64,000 nt of DNA from NCBI RefSeq assembly GCF_037392515.1, contig NC_090288.1:56157673-56221672 (forward strand), given 5' to 3'. Below, piece after piece: positions 45,401 to 56,078 of this stretch. The notes beneath the pieces were generated by a model. The model saw nothing but the letters and a program-made list of their open reading frames with translations, made no database searches and was not told where the DNA came from. Numbering within the stretch: the first letter of the stretch is position 1; each line of letters opens with the position of its first letter. The position numbers and the translations under genes were made by a program. The DNA comes from Haliotis asinina (Eukaryota; Mollusca; Gastropoda; Lepetellida; Haliotidae).

Positions 45401-47180
45401 CTAATATAAAAAAATAAATAGAGCAATTAATATTGTGAAGTGCTTATGTAACCGTTTAATGATATCAGCAAAACACTGTCAAAAATGGAAATATATGTTG
45501 ATCCTGCCTGAGTGCAAAACTACAGAGCTGGTTGATGACAAACAATCGACAATAGTATAAATATTTCTGCTTGTTGTTCAGGAAAATGATGTCATTTATC
45601 TGTAAGGTAAATTGCTACTATTAATATATTTCATAATGACATCCATTTTGATAACAATTAAACTTTATTTCAACAAGAAAACTTATAATCAATCTGTAAC
45701 AAGTATCTTTTATGGAAAACGACATAAATTCGTCAACCATCACAACTATATCTCCATTTTGAGAGACACATGTATGCTACTCCCGTTTTATAGTCACGTT
45801 ACTTATGGCAGCAGTTTTAGCCATTGTATCAGAAATACAATCTACTTGACATCGTTCCATCAATGGTATGACAACGTTTTCGCAATATTAATTCAATCAT
45901 ATCTGGAAGGTAATGAAGTAATGTACGTTACGATAACGATGTGCCTACCAACACCCGTGAATGTAGACAACTGAACTGAAAGATACTTTTGATGAAGTAT
46001 TTCAGTCACAGCCCCTTTCACCTAACAATTTCAAATCAAACTCACATATTGATACTATCTAAAAGTCTGTCATACTTTTGTTAATTTATATCTCACATAT
46101 TATAAGTATATATCAGAATTCAGTAGTATAATCCTATCACAATCCATTCAACAAATGGAATTTGGATGCCTAATTATATTTCCTAACACTAAACGAACTG
46201 AAAATGTCATCTTGTAAAACTATTATCATTCAGCATTCTTCGATTCATAATTCATATTACCACAATGTAAATTACGTTACTTATACATTAACGGCGAAAC
46301 CTATCTAAAACTTGTTTCACTTGTCAAAGTTTTATTTACATTGCTTATTTATCGTCAATACCAGACAACAAAACTCAATACTTCCACGATTTTTTCCAAA
46401 TTACGAAATATGGCGGTAACATGAATTAGTTCTGATCATGAATAAATGGCAAGATGAGTAAATACAGAATGCTTAGTTGGGGCACATATATAACAAAGAG
46501 ATCGCCAGGCCCCAAATGTACACTAAAGTAGACTATTACTGGGATGCTAGATTTTGAGTTATAACGGTAATGTATGATTACATGCTAAAATAGTCTCAAC
46601 TGATGAGCATATATTTCCATATTGTAAGAAAAATCAATGTTAACGAAACTATATGTTTTAACATACCGGGATTTGATGAACAGGTCAATCAAGAAAAGTG
46701 ATCATGTAGGTCTGTGCGATGATGTACAACAAGAAAAGCTGTAAACAAACACAAAGTAACATGGGCAAATTAACCCGTGTGTATTTTGGCTCTTTTATGG
46801 CACTATCTATAACAAAACTTCCGCTGGATAAAGGTTTACCGCAAGCTCAATTGCAAAAAGTACACACTATTGGAAAAAATGCTGTCATAGAGCCAAATGT
46901 TTACTTCTGACGCTGCAATATGACTTAGAACCATCTTTAGAAGGTTGATACTGATTATTGTAAACAGTATTATTTACAATATCTGCACAGATACATCTTA
47001 ATTTAACATCAAATTTGAAATCACTAACAGCCAAAAGGTCGGTGACAGGAATGGTCCCAATTATCTGAGAATGAGTGTCAAACGGTGGGAGTCAGTACAT
47101 AACAATCACAATGAAAACAACAGAAATCAACACCCAGATTGGCAGAATGTTTCGAACTGCTGTCACATTTATGCCTGTTT
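45401..47180. other. AT-rich stretch, no gene seen
   Basis: About 1.8 kb of AT-rich sequence. ORFs of 120 and 63 codons (45612-45974, 46719-46910) have no recognisable domain. I cannot assign this stretch to a repeat family. Confidence 0.4.
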
Positions 47181-48005
47181 TACTTCACATATAAATGGCG
47201 TTTTCTGATTTGCCATGCTGTCTTCTATTATTTTCAATGCCCCCCACTTACAAGCGAGGTACATTTCAATATAATCGTTTCATTCACAGAGGTTCGCTAA
47301 GTGCACGAATCGATACCCATGTTTCAGACGGTTCAGAGTTAACATTGAGGTGCTTGGTAAGATAATACGTTGTTCATTGGTTCCTCGGGGCCCATGCGAT
47401 GATGTACCCTCGATGTTTGTTTATGGTATCGTCGTCCTTTGGGCACAGGGAACATAAACTAACATCGAGGGTACATCAACCCATGTTCCCCTCGTGACTA
47501 GTGAACACCTTATATAATCTTACGTCACACATAAATGTCGCTTTCTGATTGGCTGAGCACTCTTCAGTTATTATCAGTGTATCAAACATTGCCAGTCGCA
47601 ACTCATTCGGTACTTCGTGGTCGTACTTCTTATCTCGAGTAACACTGATTCACGTATGATGAACGGAAATTATCGATGTTTTGCGACTGCAAGTCGATGG
47701 AAGGGAAATAACTCTAAATCTTTTTCTTGTGTCGTCTGCAAAATCTAGCGATGGCTACGAAAAGATTTACCTCGCATTCCACTAAATATATTTTGACAAA
47801 ACGTTCAAATTTAGTCCGTGTGAATACTAAGCAGAGAAATTACACCGCGGTGACTTTACTAGGACAATACCTGCGGGAAAAACAGCAAGATTCATATAGG
47901 TTGACTGAAGTGTGTTTAAAATAGTTCAGAATTAACATTGAAGTGTTCTGTAAGATAAATACCTTGTTCACTGGTACCTCGTGGACCTTGGGCAGATGTA
48001 CCCTC
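47181..48005 (+). mobile_element. Unclassified element copies A and B, in tandem
   Basis: Copy B (47520-48005) has TACGTCACACATAAATGTCG, TTTCTGATTGGCTGAGC and an ORF from 47751: MATKRFTSHSTKYILTKRSN, LVRVNTKQRNYTAVTLLGQY, LREKQQ, then a donor-like TGTAAGATAA. Copy A (47181-47420) has the same head (ACTTCACATATAAATGGCG) and the ORF's 3' end (RYPCFRRFRVNIEV) with GGTAAGATAA, but its middle is deleted. A hairpin at about 47402-47487 (GATGTACCCTCGATGTTTG and its inverse) joins them. Matches 21052-21589 on the minus strand. Family unknown. Confidence 0.55.
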
Positions 48006-48440
48006 GTGACCACTGAACAACTTATAATGTATGTTGCATGAAACAACGAATGTTTCCTTCCCAACTTCCTGGGTACTCGTGTCAGTGAACACGCCATTTT
48101 TGATAAAATCGCTTCCCGATAGTGATGCCATGCGTATGTCAATGTTGTTATGTACTTTTGATATTTTCATTGAGGTGAAGTGAGGTTAGAAATAAAAATA
48201 CACACGACCCTTTCTATCTTGCTGCTTACATTTTCACTTCTAATGCTTCTTTTGTATTTTACATCCGTGTGTTCACCTGATTAATGCCCGTATTTACATC
48301 GTTACGTCGGTAACTCTAGCCTGTTTAGCTCGGCAAACTCGCCCTCATAATGGCATAACATTTCAGCTCTTATAGTGCGGGTTATGCATTCACTATAAGA
48401 CAAATGAGTGTATATTCTCAAACATTGAATATATATTAAA
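48006..48440. other. No gene seen
   Basis: Intergenic DNA before the Tc1-like element. Confidence 0.35.
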
Positions 48441-48442
48441 TA

Positions 48443-49978
48443 TACTGACACATAATAAAAACGCAAAACCCATTTTGGTCATTTCAAAATTATTTTACAT
48501 AATGAATTCAATTATCACACTTAGATCACTTGATGTAAGGTCGCCAAATGAAACCATAAAAAGATTTGGGTTCGAGCCATTTAATGTTCCTGGCAATGGA
48601 ATAATTCGACAAAACACAACTCTGGCAGTTTTCTTAGATCTTATAGGGTGCATGGTTACCGTGACATGAACGAGCAAAATGTGGTTTTCGACACATAAAA
48701 GGCATCATGATTCGATTGTTTCACTACCAGTCACAAAATGCCACGGCTCAACGAACCACAGAGGAATCAAGCCATTGGGATGCTGTTGGCCGGAACATCA
48801 CTGCGCGAGGTTGCCCGCCTCTTTGGAGTGCATCCATCAACTGTCCACAGACTCCAGCAACGTTATCAGCAAACAGGAAGTGTTCGTGACCGTCCACCAC
48901 CAGGCCGACTTCCGGTTACGACACCACGTCAAGACCGACACATCCGACGAGCACATCAACGGAACCGCTTTCAGACAGCAGCAAACACAGTTCGTACCAC
49001 AGTAGGACGTAACGGACGGCAAATCAGCACTATGACGGTGATAAGACGTCTGCAAGCTGTGGGTATGAGATGTCGTAGGTCATACCGTGGAAACATCATG
49101 AAACCACGTCATCGGGCTGCCAGACTGCAGTTTGCTCAACAATATCGCCTTATGCTACCCAGATTCTTCAACCAGTGTGTCTACTCTGATGAGTCAAGGT
49201 TCTGTCTATGCTTTGCCGACGGACGTCAGCGTGTGTACAGACGGCTACACGAACGTTATCAAGATGGATGCGTTATTGAGAGAAATCGCTTTGGAGGAGG
49301 CAGTGTAATGGTTTGGGCTGGAATCAATGCCAGATTTCGAAGCCTTCTGATTGTGATTAACGGTACACTGACAGCACAGCGTTATGGTCGACCAGATTTT
49401 AAGACCTGCTCTTCAACCACTACTGAACAACCATGGACATCAGCAAATGCCCTTGACATTCCAGCACGATAACGCCCGCCCCTACACTGCACGTCTTACC
49501 AGAGACTTTCTACAGCAAGCACAGATACCAGCCCTTCCCTGTCCAGCTGTTTCACCAGATTTAAACCCCATTGAACATTTGTGGGATGAACGTGAACGTC
49601 GTGTCCATCAACGTCAACGTCAACGTCAACGTCAACGTCAACCAAACAACGTCGCTGAATTGGCCCTTGCTCTACAACAGGAGTGGCAGGACATTCCTCA
49701 AGCATCTGTTCTACGTTTCTGCAAGTCCATGCCACGACGACTCCGTGCTTGCTTGCAATCTCAAGGGGGTCACACTCGTTACTGACTTTGATAAGGGGGT
49801 TTGTGTGTTAAACTTGACGTGCTGCGTCATCAGTGTGCAACACATCATCTTCTTAACATGCAAAGGAAAGACAATTAAATTCTTTACATGACTGTATTAA
49901 AACTTATTTGCAAATGATATGGTTTGTCATTTTTTCCTAGTATGAAATGGGTTTGCGTTTTCATTGTATGACAGTATA
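48443..49978 (+). mobile_element. Tc1-like DNA transposon, ~1.54 kb, nearly intact
   Basis: Terminal inverted repeats of about 35 bp: left TACTGACACATAATAAAAAC, GCAAAACCCATTT; right, read in reverse, TACTGTCATACAATGAAAAC, GCAAACCCATTT. TA dinucleotides flank both ends, the Tc1/mariner target duplication. It encloses the transposase reading frame at 48738-49785. Good preservation of both ends and ORF points to a fairly young insertion. Confidence 0.9.
48738..49785 (+). pseudogene. Tc1-like transposase (DD34E), one frameshift
   Basis: The start MPRLNEPQRNQAIGMLLAG opens a paired-type helix-turn-helix (VARLFGVHPSTVHRLQQRY), then RPPPGRLPVTTPRQDRHIRR, a second HTH (TMTVIRRLQAVGM), and the catalytic core: first Asp in YSDESRF (about 49185), GGSVMVWAGI, second Asp in FQHDNARPYTA (about 49465), Glu in SPDLNPIEHLWDE. 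Asp-Glu spacing is 34 residues, the Tc1 signature. Near 49386 an extra base (TATGGTCGAC where the family would read TAT-GTC-GAC) shifts the frame from the 48738 ORF to the 49384 ORF; otherwise the protein is about 349 residues, normal for Tc1. Just after the catalytic Glu an in-frame CGTCAA hexanucleotide run encodes an Arg-Gln repeat. Confidence 0.92.
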
Positions 49979-50309
49979 TAGCTAAAAAGTTCCATTTTGG
50001 TTCCCATTTTGCGAGTTTTTCGTATACACTTCCCATTTCAGTTACAATTTTAAAACGTTTGAAACTTCGCATAATTTATTAGGCTTAACAACTGAATTCT
50101 CCAATAGCCTTTCATTTGTAATACACTTGTTCTAACAATGTCTACTGATTGAAATACTTAGCGTGTGCTTCGTTACTGTCTAGTTCAGACACATTCAGTC
50201 TGCCACGTTAACATATATCGTATGTGGTCGTAAGATCAATTGTAATGTCGACAATCTAAATTTCGAAATTTCTGTAGGCGTATATGTAGGCACAAGTGTA
50301 GGTTACTAT
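49979..50309. other. No gene seen
   Basis: Intergenic between the Tc1-like element and the 36-bp minisatellite. Confidence 0.35.
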
Positions 50310-51195
50310 GTTCATACCTGTATATGTTGATATGCAGGGTCTTATGCAGGTAGCTGTATAAGTTGATATGTAGGGTGTTATGCAGGTAGCTGTATATGTT
50401 GGTATGTAGGGTGTTATGCATGCAGCTGTGTATGTTGATATGTAGGGTGTTATGCAGGCAGCTGTGTATGTTGGTATGTAGGGTGTTATGCATGTAGCTG
50501 TGTATGTTGATATGTAGGGTGTTATTCAGGTAGCTGTGTATGTTGATATGTAGGGTGTTATGCATGCAGCTGTGTATGTTGATATGTCGGGTGTTATGCA
50601 GGCATCTGTGTATGTTGGTATGTAGGGTGTTATGCATGCAGCTGTGTATGTTGATATGTAGGGTGTTATTCAGGTAGCTGTGTATGTTGGTATGTAGGGT
50701 GTTATGCACGCAGCTGTGTATGTTGATATGTCGGGTTGTTATGCAGGTAGCTGTGTATGTTGATATGTAGGGTGTTATTCAGGTAGCTGGGTATGTTGAT
50801 ATGGAGGGTGTTATGCAGGCAGCTGGGTATGTTGATATGGAGGGTGTTATGCAGGTAGCTGTGTATGTTGATATGTAGGGTGTTATGCAGGTAGCTGTGT
50901 ATGTTGGTATGTAGGGTGTTATGCATGCAGCTGTGTTTGTTGATATGCAGGGTGTTATGCAGGCAGCTGTGTATGTTGATATGTTGGGTGCTATACAGGC
51001 ATCTGTGCATTTTGATATGTGGGGTGTTATGGAGGTAGCTGTATGTGTTGATATGTAGGGTGTTATGCAGGCAGCTGTGTATGTTGATATGTAGGGTGAT
51101 ATGCAGGCATCTGTGTATGTTGATATGTAGGGCGTTATGCAGGCAACTGTGTACGTTGATATATATGGTGCTAGGCAGACAGCTGTGTATGTTCA
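50310..51195. repeat. 36-bp minisatellite
   Basis: The unit is TATGTTGATATGTAGGGTGT then TATGCAGGCAGCTGTG, in about 24 copies with variants (CAGGTAGC, CATGCAGC, GGTATG). As 36 is a multiple of three, minus-strand ORFs of 157 and 168 codons read a 12-residue repeat HNTLHINIHSCL. No start context, signal peptide or flanking domain supports a gene. Confidence 0.93.
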
Positions 51196-53274
51196 TATCT
51201 AGCCACAACTATGTAGATGTATGAAAAGACATTTGCAGTTTGGTATGTAGGCGTCCCGGTAGATTCATGTAAGCACCTCTTTAACTGGTGGTGAAATGAA
51301 AGCCAAACTCTTTTGGACCATGCACTTAAAATTGCAGTGGGAGCAAACATGAACTCGTCACTATATGGCGTGAATAATGCCGATGTGACGTAAAACCAAC
51401 TCAACTCAAATATGTGTTCAAATGCAGGTAAATCGATTTATCATGGACAGCGTTCTCGGCAGGATAAAGCCACCGGATGTTTTCTGTATTCGTTGGGGTT
51501 ATTGGCGGATATCGACGCTAATCAGAGAGGTCATAACCAAATTTTAGGGACTGCTTTCACAGGAACATATGTTAGATTTGGGATAGTGCCTAACTCCGGA
51601 TTCGAATGGGACTCAGCCCAACAAAAGAACTGGAATCTGTACTGAGAAAGTGCAATCCCAAATATGGCGTAGGTTACATATGATCACTTTCTAAATGGTA
51701 TTATGTAATCATATTTAAACAAATATGGCGATCATGTCCGGATTGACAGCCGTATTCACGTTACTATCAGTGCTTTCATCCAAACAAATTAATGTCTGCT
51801 AATGACAGATGGAGTGGATTACGAGACGAAGACAGAAATCCATACAACACCAGTTCCCCGACCGACTGCCAGTTTTAGGGAGCATTGTGCTTTTGCTTGT
51901 GACTTGGCAAATTACTGTGCACTAATTTGTGACGCAATATGTGTATGCACATTCCACGTTTAGTTTCATGAATTGTGGCACTTGAAAAAAACACAAAGCA
52001 AGTATGGCATTGTCTGAAAAATAGGTTACCACACTCTGCATTAGGAATATACACAACATATGTGTACAAAATTGTACATATGTGTACAAAATTGTAAGGA
52101 TCATTTTTGAATTTCATTTTGCGTTTCTTTTTTTGAAGAGTGTATTTCCTCACTCATCTATATGGTTTTAAATATCGGTTAAAAGCAGATTCTATTGTAC
52201 AATTCAGACTTTTTATTACGAGTTCGTATCTATATAAATAGTGATGACACCAGGTGTTCTCTGAAAGATGAGTGTACGTTGTTCACCGATGGCACACTAA
52301 GCTACACACACAAAAACAAAAAGGCAAGTAACACGTCGAGAGAATACCTTTGCCGATTCAGCCTGGTACGGATGTTTGTGATTGTTACTGATTAAGTATG
52401 CCGGACACACCCTGTCACGGGATACACAATTACGCCTTGTATCTACGTGATTTTATGTGAAATAGTTGTTTTTTTCCTCTTGTATGATCGACAGTCATTA
52501 TTGTTAATTATCCTCAAAACATTCAGTTATCTTCACCTGCCGCTGCATTCACACATTATTAGCCAAACTAGACTCACTATCGATCAGTCAATCAATCAGA
52601 CAATAAGTATATATCCGTAAGACTAGCTGCAGTAAAACACGCGGCTTATGACTGAGGCTTATGACTGAAAATACAACCTCGCGTAATCAATATTTGCGCG
52701 TTATGCGGAATTAACAAGACACATGAAAATCAACAATTAGCATTTTAACATTACCTTCACCTTTTAGCATCACCTTTTACCAATGCATACAGCCGGCAGA
52801 TCGGTCACGTCATGAGTGAAAACTATGTTTTAGGGTTCATTTTCGTCTTGATGTTTTTGCATTAGTGCTGAAGAGTAAAAACACATTTGCTGGTAAACTT
52901 TGGATAAAAACCTCTACTTTGAAATTTGTGATTTCAGAATAGTGACAGCAAGAAAAAGAAGACTTTTTGTCTACAAAACACTGAATCTTACGTCACACGT
53001 TTAAGTGCGCGAAAAATAGATGTCCGCGAATTTACATTACATTACATTACGCATTCTTTTTTCTGTTAACTGTGTTTGCACTTGCTGAAATCGTTAAGAC
53101 AGATATTCGATGACGCATAGGTTTATCACTCTCATGTCCACTGCCACTGCAGAACAGTAACTACAGGCCATATCTAAAACCGTTTTGGAAAGCTAATTGC
53201 CTAAATGATGCTCATCATGATATGCGAGTTGCCAGGCTTACATAGGTCAATTTCGGTAAACCTCGGGAACATGA
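51196..53274. other. No convincing gene
   Basis: A plus ORF ending at 51645 (GCFLYSLGLLADIDANQRGH, NQILGTAFTGTYVRFGIVPN) looks less biased than its neighbours but has no recognised domain or splice partner. Elsewhere only AT-rich intergenic DNA, a tandem GTACAAAATTGTACATATGT block near 52062-52096, and a TTACA repeat at 53031-53050. Confidence 0.4.
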
Positions 53275-54215
53275 CTTTTAACAACGTTTTCGATGTCTGT
53301 TTCGGAAATAAAAGAGATCTCATAAAAAAGAAATGCTAAAAGAAATTGAGTTATCTGCTGAATTGGACGTAAACACTTTCTACAAACTGTCCGAAAGCTA
53401 CGGAAGCGTATTAGGGCCACGGTGAAAATTTGTTTTGGTGTCACTATCTCCTACGTAGGACTTAATATCTCCTACGTAGGACTTAGTATCTCCTACGTAG
53501 GACTTAATATCACCTACGTAGGAGATACTAAGTCCTACGTAGGAGATATTAAGTCCTTACGTAGGACTTAATATCTCCTACGTAGGACTTAGTATCTCCT
53601 ACGTAGGACTTAATATCACCTACGTAGGAGATACTAAGTCCTACGTAGGAGATATTAAGTCCTACGTAGGTGATAGTGACACCAAAAAAAATTTTCACCG
53701 TGGCCCTAATACGCCGCCGTAGAAAGCAAAGAGAAGTAGTTACAGATGTATCTACACTTGATTACGGAGGCGAGAGCGGCTCAACGCCCTCTGAAATGTG
53801 CAGAATATGGGGCAAGTACTATGCTGATGTAGCTCAACCACATGAATCAGAAACAATCGATGATGATTTAAAAATTCATAATTATATATCAGCTATTCCA
53901 GGAAATTGATAAAAGCAGTACCGACAAATACGATGAAGACTTTAGATTTGATGAAATAAAGGACGCTATTAAGTCTCTCAGCTAAAACAAATGCCCAGGT
54001 CCCGACAAAATTACAAACGTGCATTTAATATATGTTGATGATATGTTCATTCATCATGTATGTAAACTATTCAATCATATAATTATATATCAATATGTCC
54101 CATACAAGTATATAATTGGAATGGAAATATACAAATATAATATACAAAGATAAAAATGATAAAAACGACCTTAGAAACCACAAGGGTATCCCGATAACAT
54201 CTAGCTTTGGTCAAT
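53275..54215 (+). pseudogene. LINE reverse transcriptase fragment, split by a foldback element
   Basis: Left piece KEMLKEIELSAELDVNTFYK (ending about 53397) and right piece RRKQREVVTDVSTLDYGGES, then EMCRIWGKYYADVAQPHES, are the linker between endonuclease and RT of non-LTR retrotransposons. Next come FRFDEIKDAIKSL, NKCPGPDKITN (about 53988), LFNHIIIYQYVP, and NDLRNHKGIPITSSFG (about 54152), which are RT fingers motifs. Stops and frame changes occur after 53909 and the palm domain is absent. The 53398-53722 foldback sits in the middle. Clade not assignable from this piece. Confidence 0.75.
53398..53722. mobile_element. Palindromic foldback element built of CCTACGTAGG units
   Basis: About 325 bp. 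Terminal inverted repeats CTACGG, GCGTATTAGGGCCACGGTGA and TTTGGTGTCACTATC flank an interior of repeated self-complementary CCTACGTAGG blocks joined by ACTTAATATCT/ACTTAGTATCT. AAAG occurs on both sides (53394-53397, 53723-53726) and may be the target duplication. It interrupts a LINE reading frame. Because its arms match, the small ORFs on each side share the peptide TPK(Q/K)IFTVALIR. Confidence 0.85.
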
Positions 54216-54613
54216 CAATCACACATTTCAGTTCAAAGCGTCTCTGACAGAGAAAATAAAAATGGTCTAAGAGTCAGTTTCTTTGGGGCAAACCGGTTAT
54301 GGCAAATATTTGAACTGGTCACAGAAAATCAGTGATCTCATGAGGTCATCGTGGAAAGAGTAAGCATGTCATGTTTCAACTATTAATAATACCCACAATT
54401 GACATTTCAAGACTCATATTGTCACATGGGGTCATATGGATTGAATGCTTATCAAGCAATATCTGGAGTAATTCAAAAAGGACTTTAACAGAGAAACCCA
54501 AGTTTAATTCAATAATGAAAACATGTTACTTAGTTACATTTATGGAATAAGAATAGTAATCGATATTGCCTTATTGGTAAATTTCGTCATAAATGTTCCT
54601 CATTAAATGTATT
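54216..54613. other. No gene seen
   Basis: AT-rich, between the LINE fragment and the GPCR promoter. Confidence 0.4.
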
Positions 54614-54743
54614 GGGGCGGGCTTGTGAAATATCTGATTTGGGGCGGGCTTGTGAAATATCTTATACAAACGTGAGAGAGCCCCGGATTCAATGATTTTA
54701 CTGATCTGAAGGACAAGCATCCGTCCTCGTTAACCTATAAAAG
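54614..54743 (+). promoter_or_regulatory. GPCR promoter: two GC boxes and a TATA box
   Basis: GGGGCGGGC occurs at 54614-54622 and 54641-54649 within a 27-bp direct repeat (GGGGCGGGCTTGTGAAATAT). CTATAAAAGG lies at 54735-54744, about 35 bp before the GPCR ATG at 54777. The arrangement matches Sp1-type GC boxes plus a canonical TATA box and would leave a very short 5' leader of about 10-15 bases. Confidence 0.6.
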
Positions 54744-54776
54744 GCCGCTGAAGGAGCGGTGTTATCAAAAGACATC

Positions 54777-56078
54777 ATGTCAGGCATTCTCGCACTCGTG
54801 GTGTTATTTCTTGGTTCCACCCACAGAAATATGTTAGCTGTAACCGGCAAACATGTGAATCTAACGACCACAAGCTTGCCTTCTACCAACACAAGAAGAA
54901 TTGGCACAACGGTCAAGGAGCTAAACACCGAGGGAAACGTTGAAGAAACAACGCTAATGCCAACAGATACGACTCCCTCAGACATGCAACAGCACTCCGC
55001 ATGCAACAGCACTTTCAACTGTTCATCAGATCCTGTGACTTCTATGAAAGACAGCGTACCTGAGGAAAAGCTTCTCTCGTTGGAAACATATTTGGCTTTT
55101 CAGAAGTATAACGATCCTGTAAACGTCTTCCTGTTCATGTTGGCCCTCGTCTTGAATGGTTGCAACATCGTAGTGTTCATCTCACAGGGCCGGAACTCGA
55201 CCAACTTCTACCTCATCGCAATAAGTGTAATGGACATCTTGTATGTAACATGTGTCATGGTTAAAACCGTATATTACATGACGTCGAGTGATTTTACGAC
55301 ATTGTTTTTCAGCACCTACATTATCTACATCGAGTTGTACTTCAAGCCTGTGTTCCAAAGAACCGTCTTCTTTCTTGTGTTCCTGGTGTCTGTGGAAAGA
55401 CTACTAGTGGTAGTCTTTCCCCTGAAAGCTAAAACCTTTGTGTTCATGAGACGTCCCAAGTCAATAATCATGATGGCATTCTTGATCCCTTCCATTTACT
55501 ACATCTTCAGTCCATTCCGTTATAAGATTGAAGCCACAACAGACCAAACAACAAACGCTACGGTATACCCTGTTGTTGCAACACATCACGATCAGGCGTT
55601 CCTCCGAGCTATGAGCACTGCGGGTAATTTTATATTTGTCTACGCACTTCTCCTTGGAGGTCTGTTGCTTAATCTACTAGTGGTGTGCGCTCTGAAACGC
55701 CATTCCAAGAAAAGACAGCAGTTAAAGACTACAAAAGACACAGAGAAAACAGCAAGACAAGAAAGGCAGACAACGGTGACGATCGTCACCTCGTGTTCAG
55801 TGTTCCTCTTCCTGGCCTTCCCACATGCAACCAATGCGTTGGTTTTCAGTATCATTCCAGGCACATACGGGCCGTACGGACGTTACCAGTATCTCTTTAA
55901 CATTCTGCAGGATCTCGGTTCAACATTGACGAACCTGGGCCTGTCTACTGATTTCCTTGCCTACATCTGGCTCAGTACAAGTTTCCGGACCACCTTCTTC
56001 AGAATCGTTCGTATCAGGCAGGCTACAACTCCCACCAGATATACTGACCAGAACACGGGCCATACACGTACGTCGTAG
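54777..56078 (+). CDS. Intronless class A (rhodopsin-like) GPCR
   Basis: A 433-residue receptor in one exon. The N-terminus is hydrophobic (MSGILALVVLFLGS), a likely signal peptide, followed by a Thr/Ser-rich ectodomain of about 110 residues with N-glycosylation sites at N28, N77 and N81. Seven hydrophobic helices: about 115-137 (with Asn in LVLNGCN), 144-168 (Asp in SVMDILY), 182-215 ending SVERLLVVVFPL (ERL in place of DRY), 228-246, 282-305, 333-360 (FLAFPH in place of CWxP), 375-400 (TDFLAYIWLS in place of NPxxY). A basic third loop (KRHSKKRQQ) fits G-protein coupling. Overall it resembles lophotrochozoan peptide- or FMRFamide-type and intronless chemosensory receptors; ligand unknown. 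The start chosen is the ATG after the TATA box; an upstream GTG in frame adds six residues and is not credible. Confidence 0.88.
   Translation: MSGILALVVLFLGSTHRNMLAVTGKHVNLTTTSLPSTNTRRIGTTVKELNTEGNVEETTLMPTDTTPSDMQQHSACNSTFNCSSDPVTSMKDSVPEEKLLSLETYLAFQKYNDPVNVFLFMLALVLNGCNIVVFISQGRNSTNFYLIAISVMDILYVTCVMVKTVYYMTSSDFTTLFFSTYIIYIELYFKPVFQRTVFFLVFLVSVERLLVVVFPLKAKTFVFMRRPKSIIMMAFLIPSIYYIFSPFRYKIEATTDQTTNATVYPVVATHHDQAFLRAMSTAGNFIFVYALLLGGLLLNLLVVCALKRHSKKRQQLKTTKDTEKTARQERQTTVTIVTSCSVFLFLAFPHATNALVFSIIPGTYGPYGRYQYLFNILQDLGSTLTNLGLSTDFLAYIWLSTSFRTTFFRIVRIRQATTPTRYTDQNTGHTRTS

Noticed and set aside
50236-51208. His/Asn-rich repetitive protein on the minus strand
   Set aside because: Explained by the 36-bp minisatellite; no promoter, signal peptide or flanking exon.
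51412-51645. 77-codon plus ORF with fairly natural composition
   Set aside because: No recognised domain, no clear acceptor or upstream exon, and no repeat copy; kept only as a remark in the surrounding interval.
54698-55018. Minus ORF over the GPCR N-terminus
   Set aside because: Antisense shadow of the GPCR ectodomain; no domain or start context.
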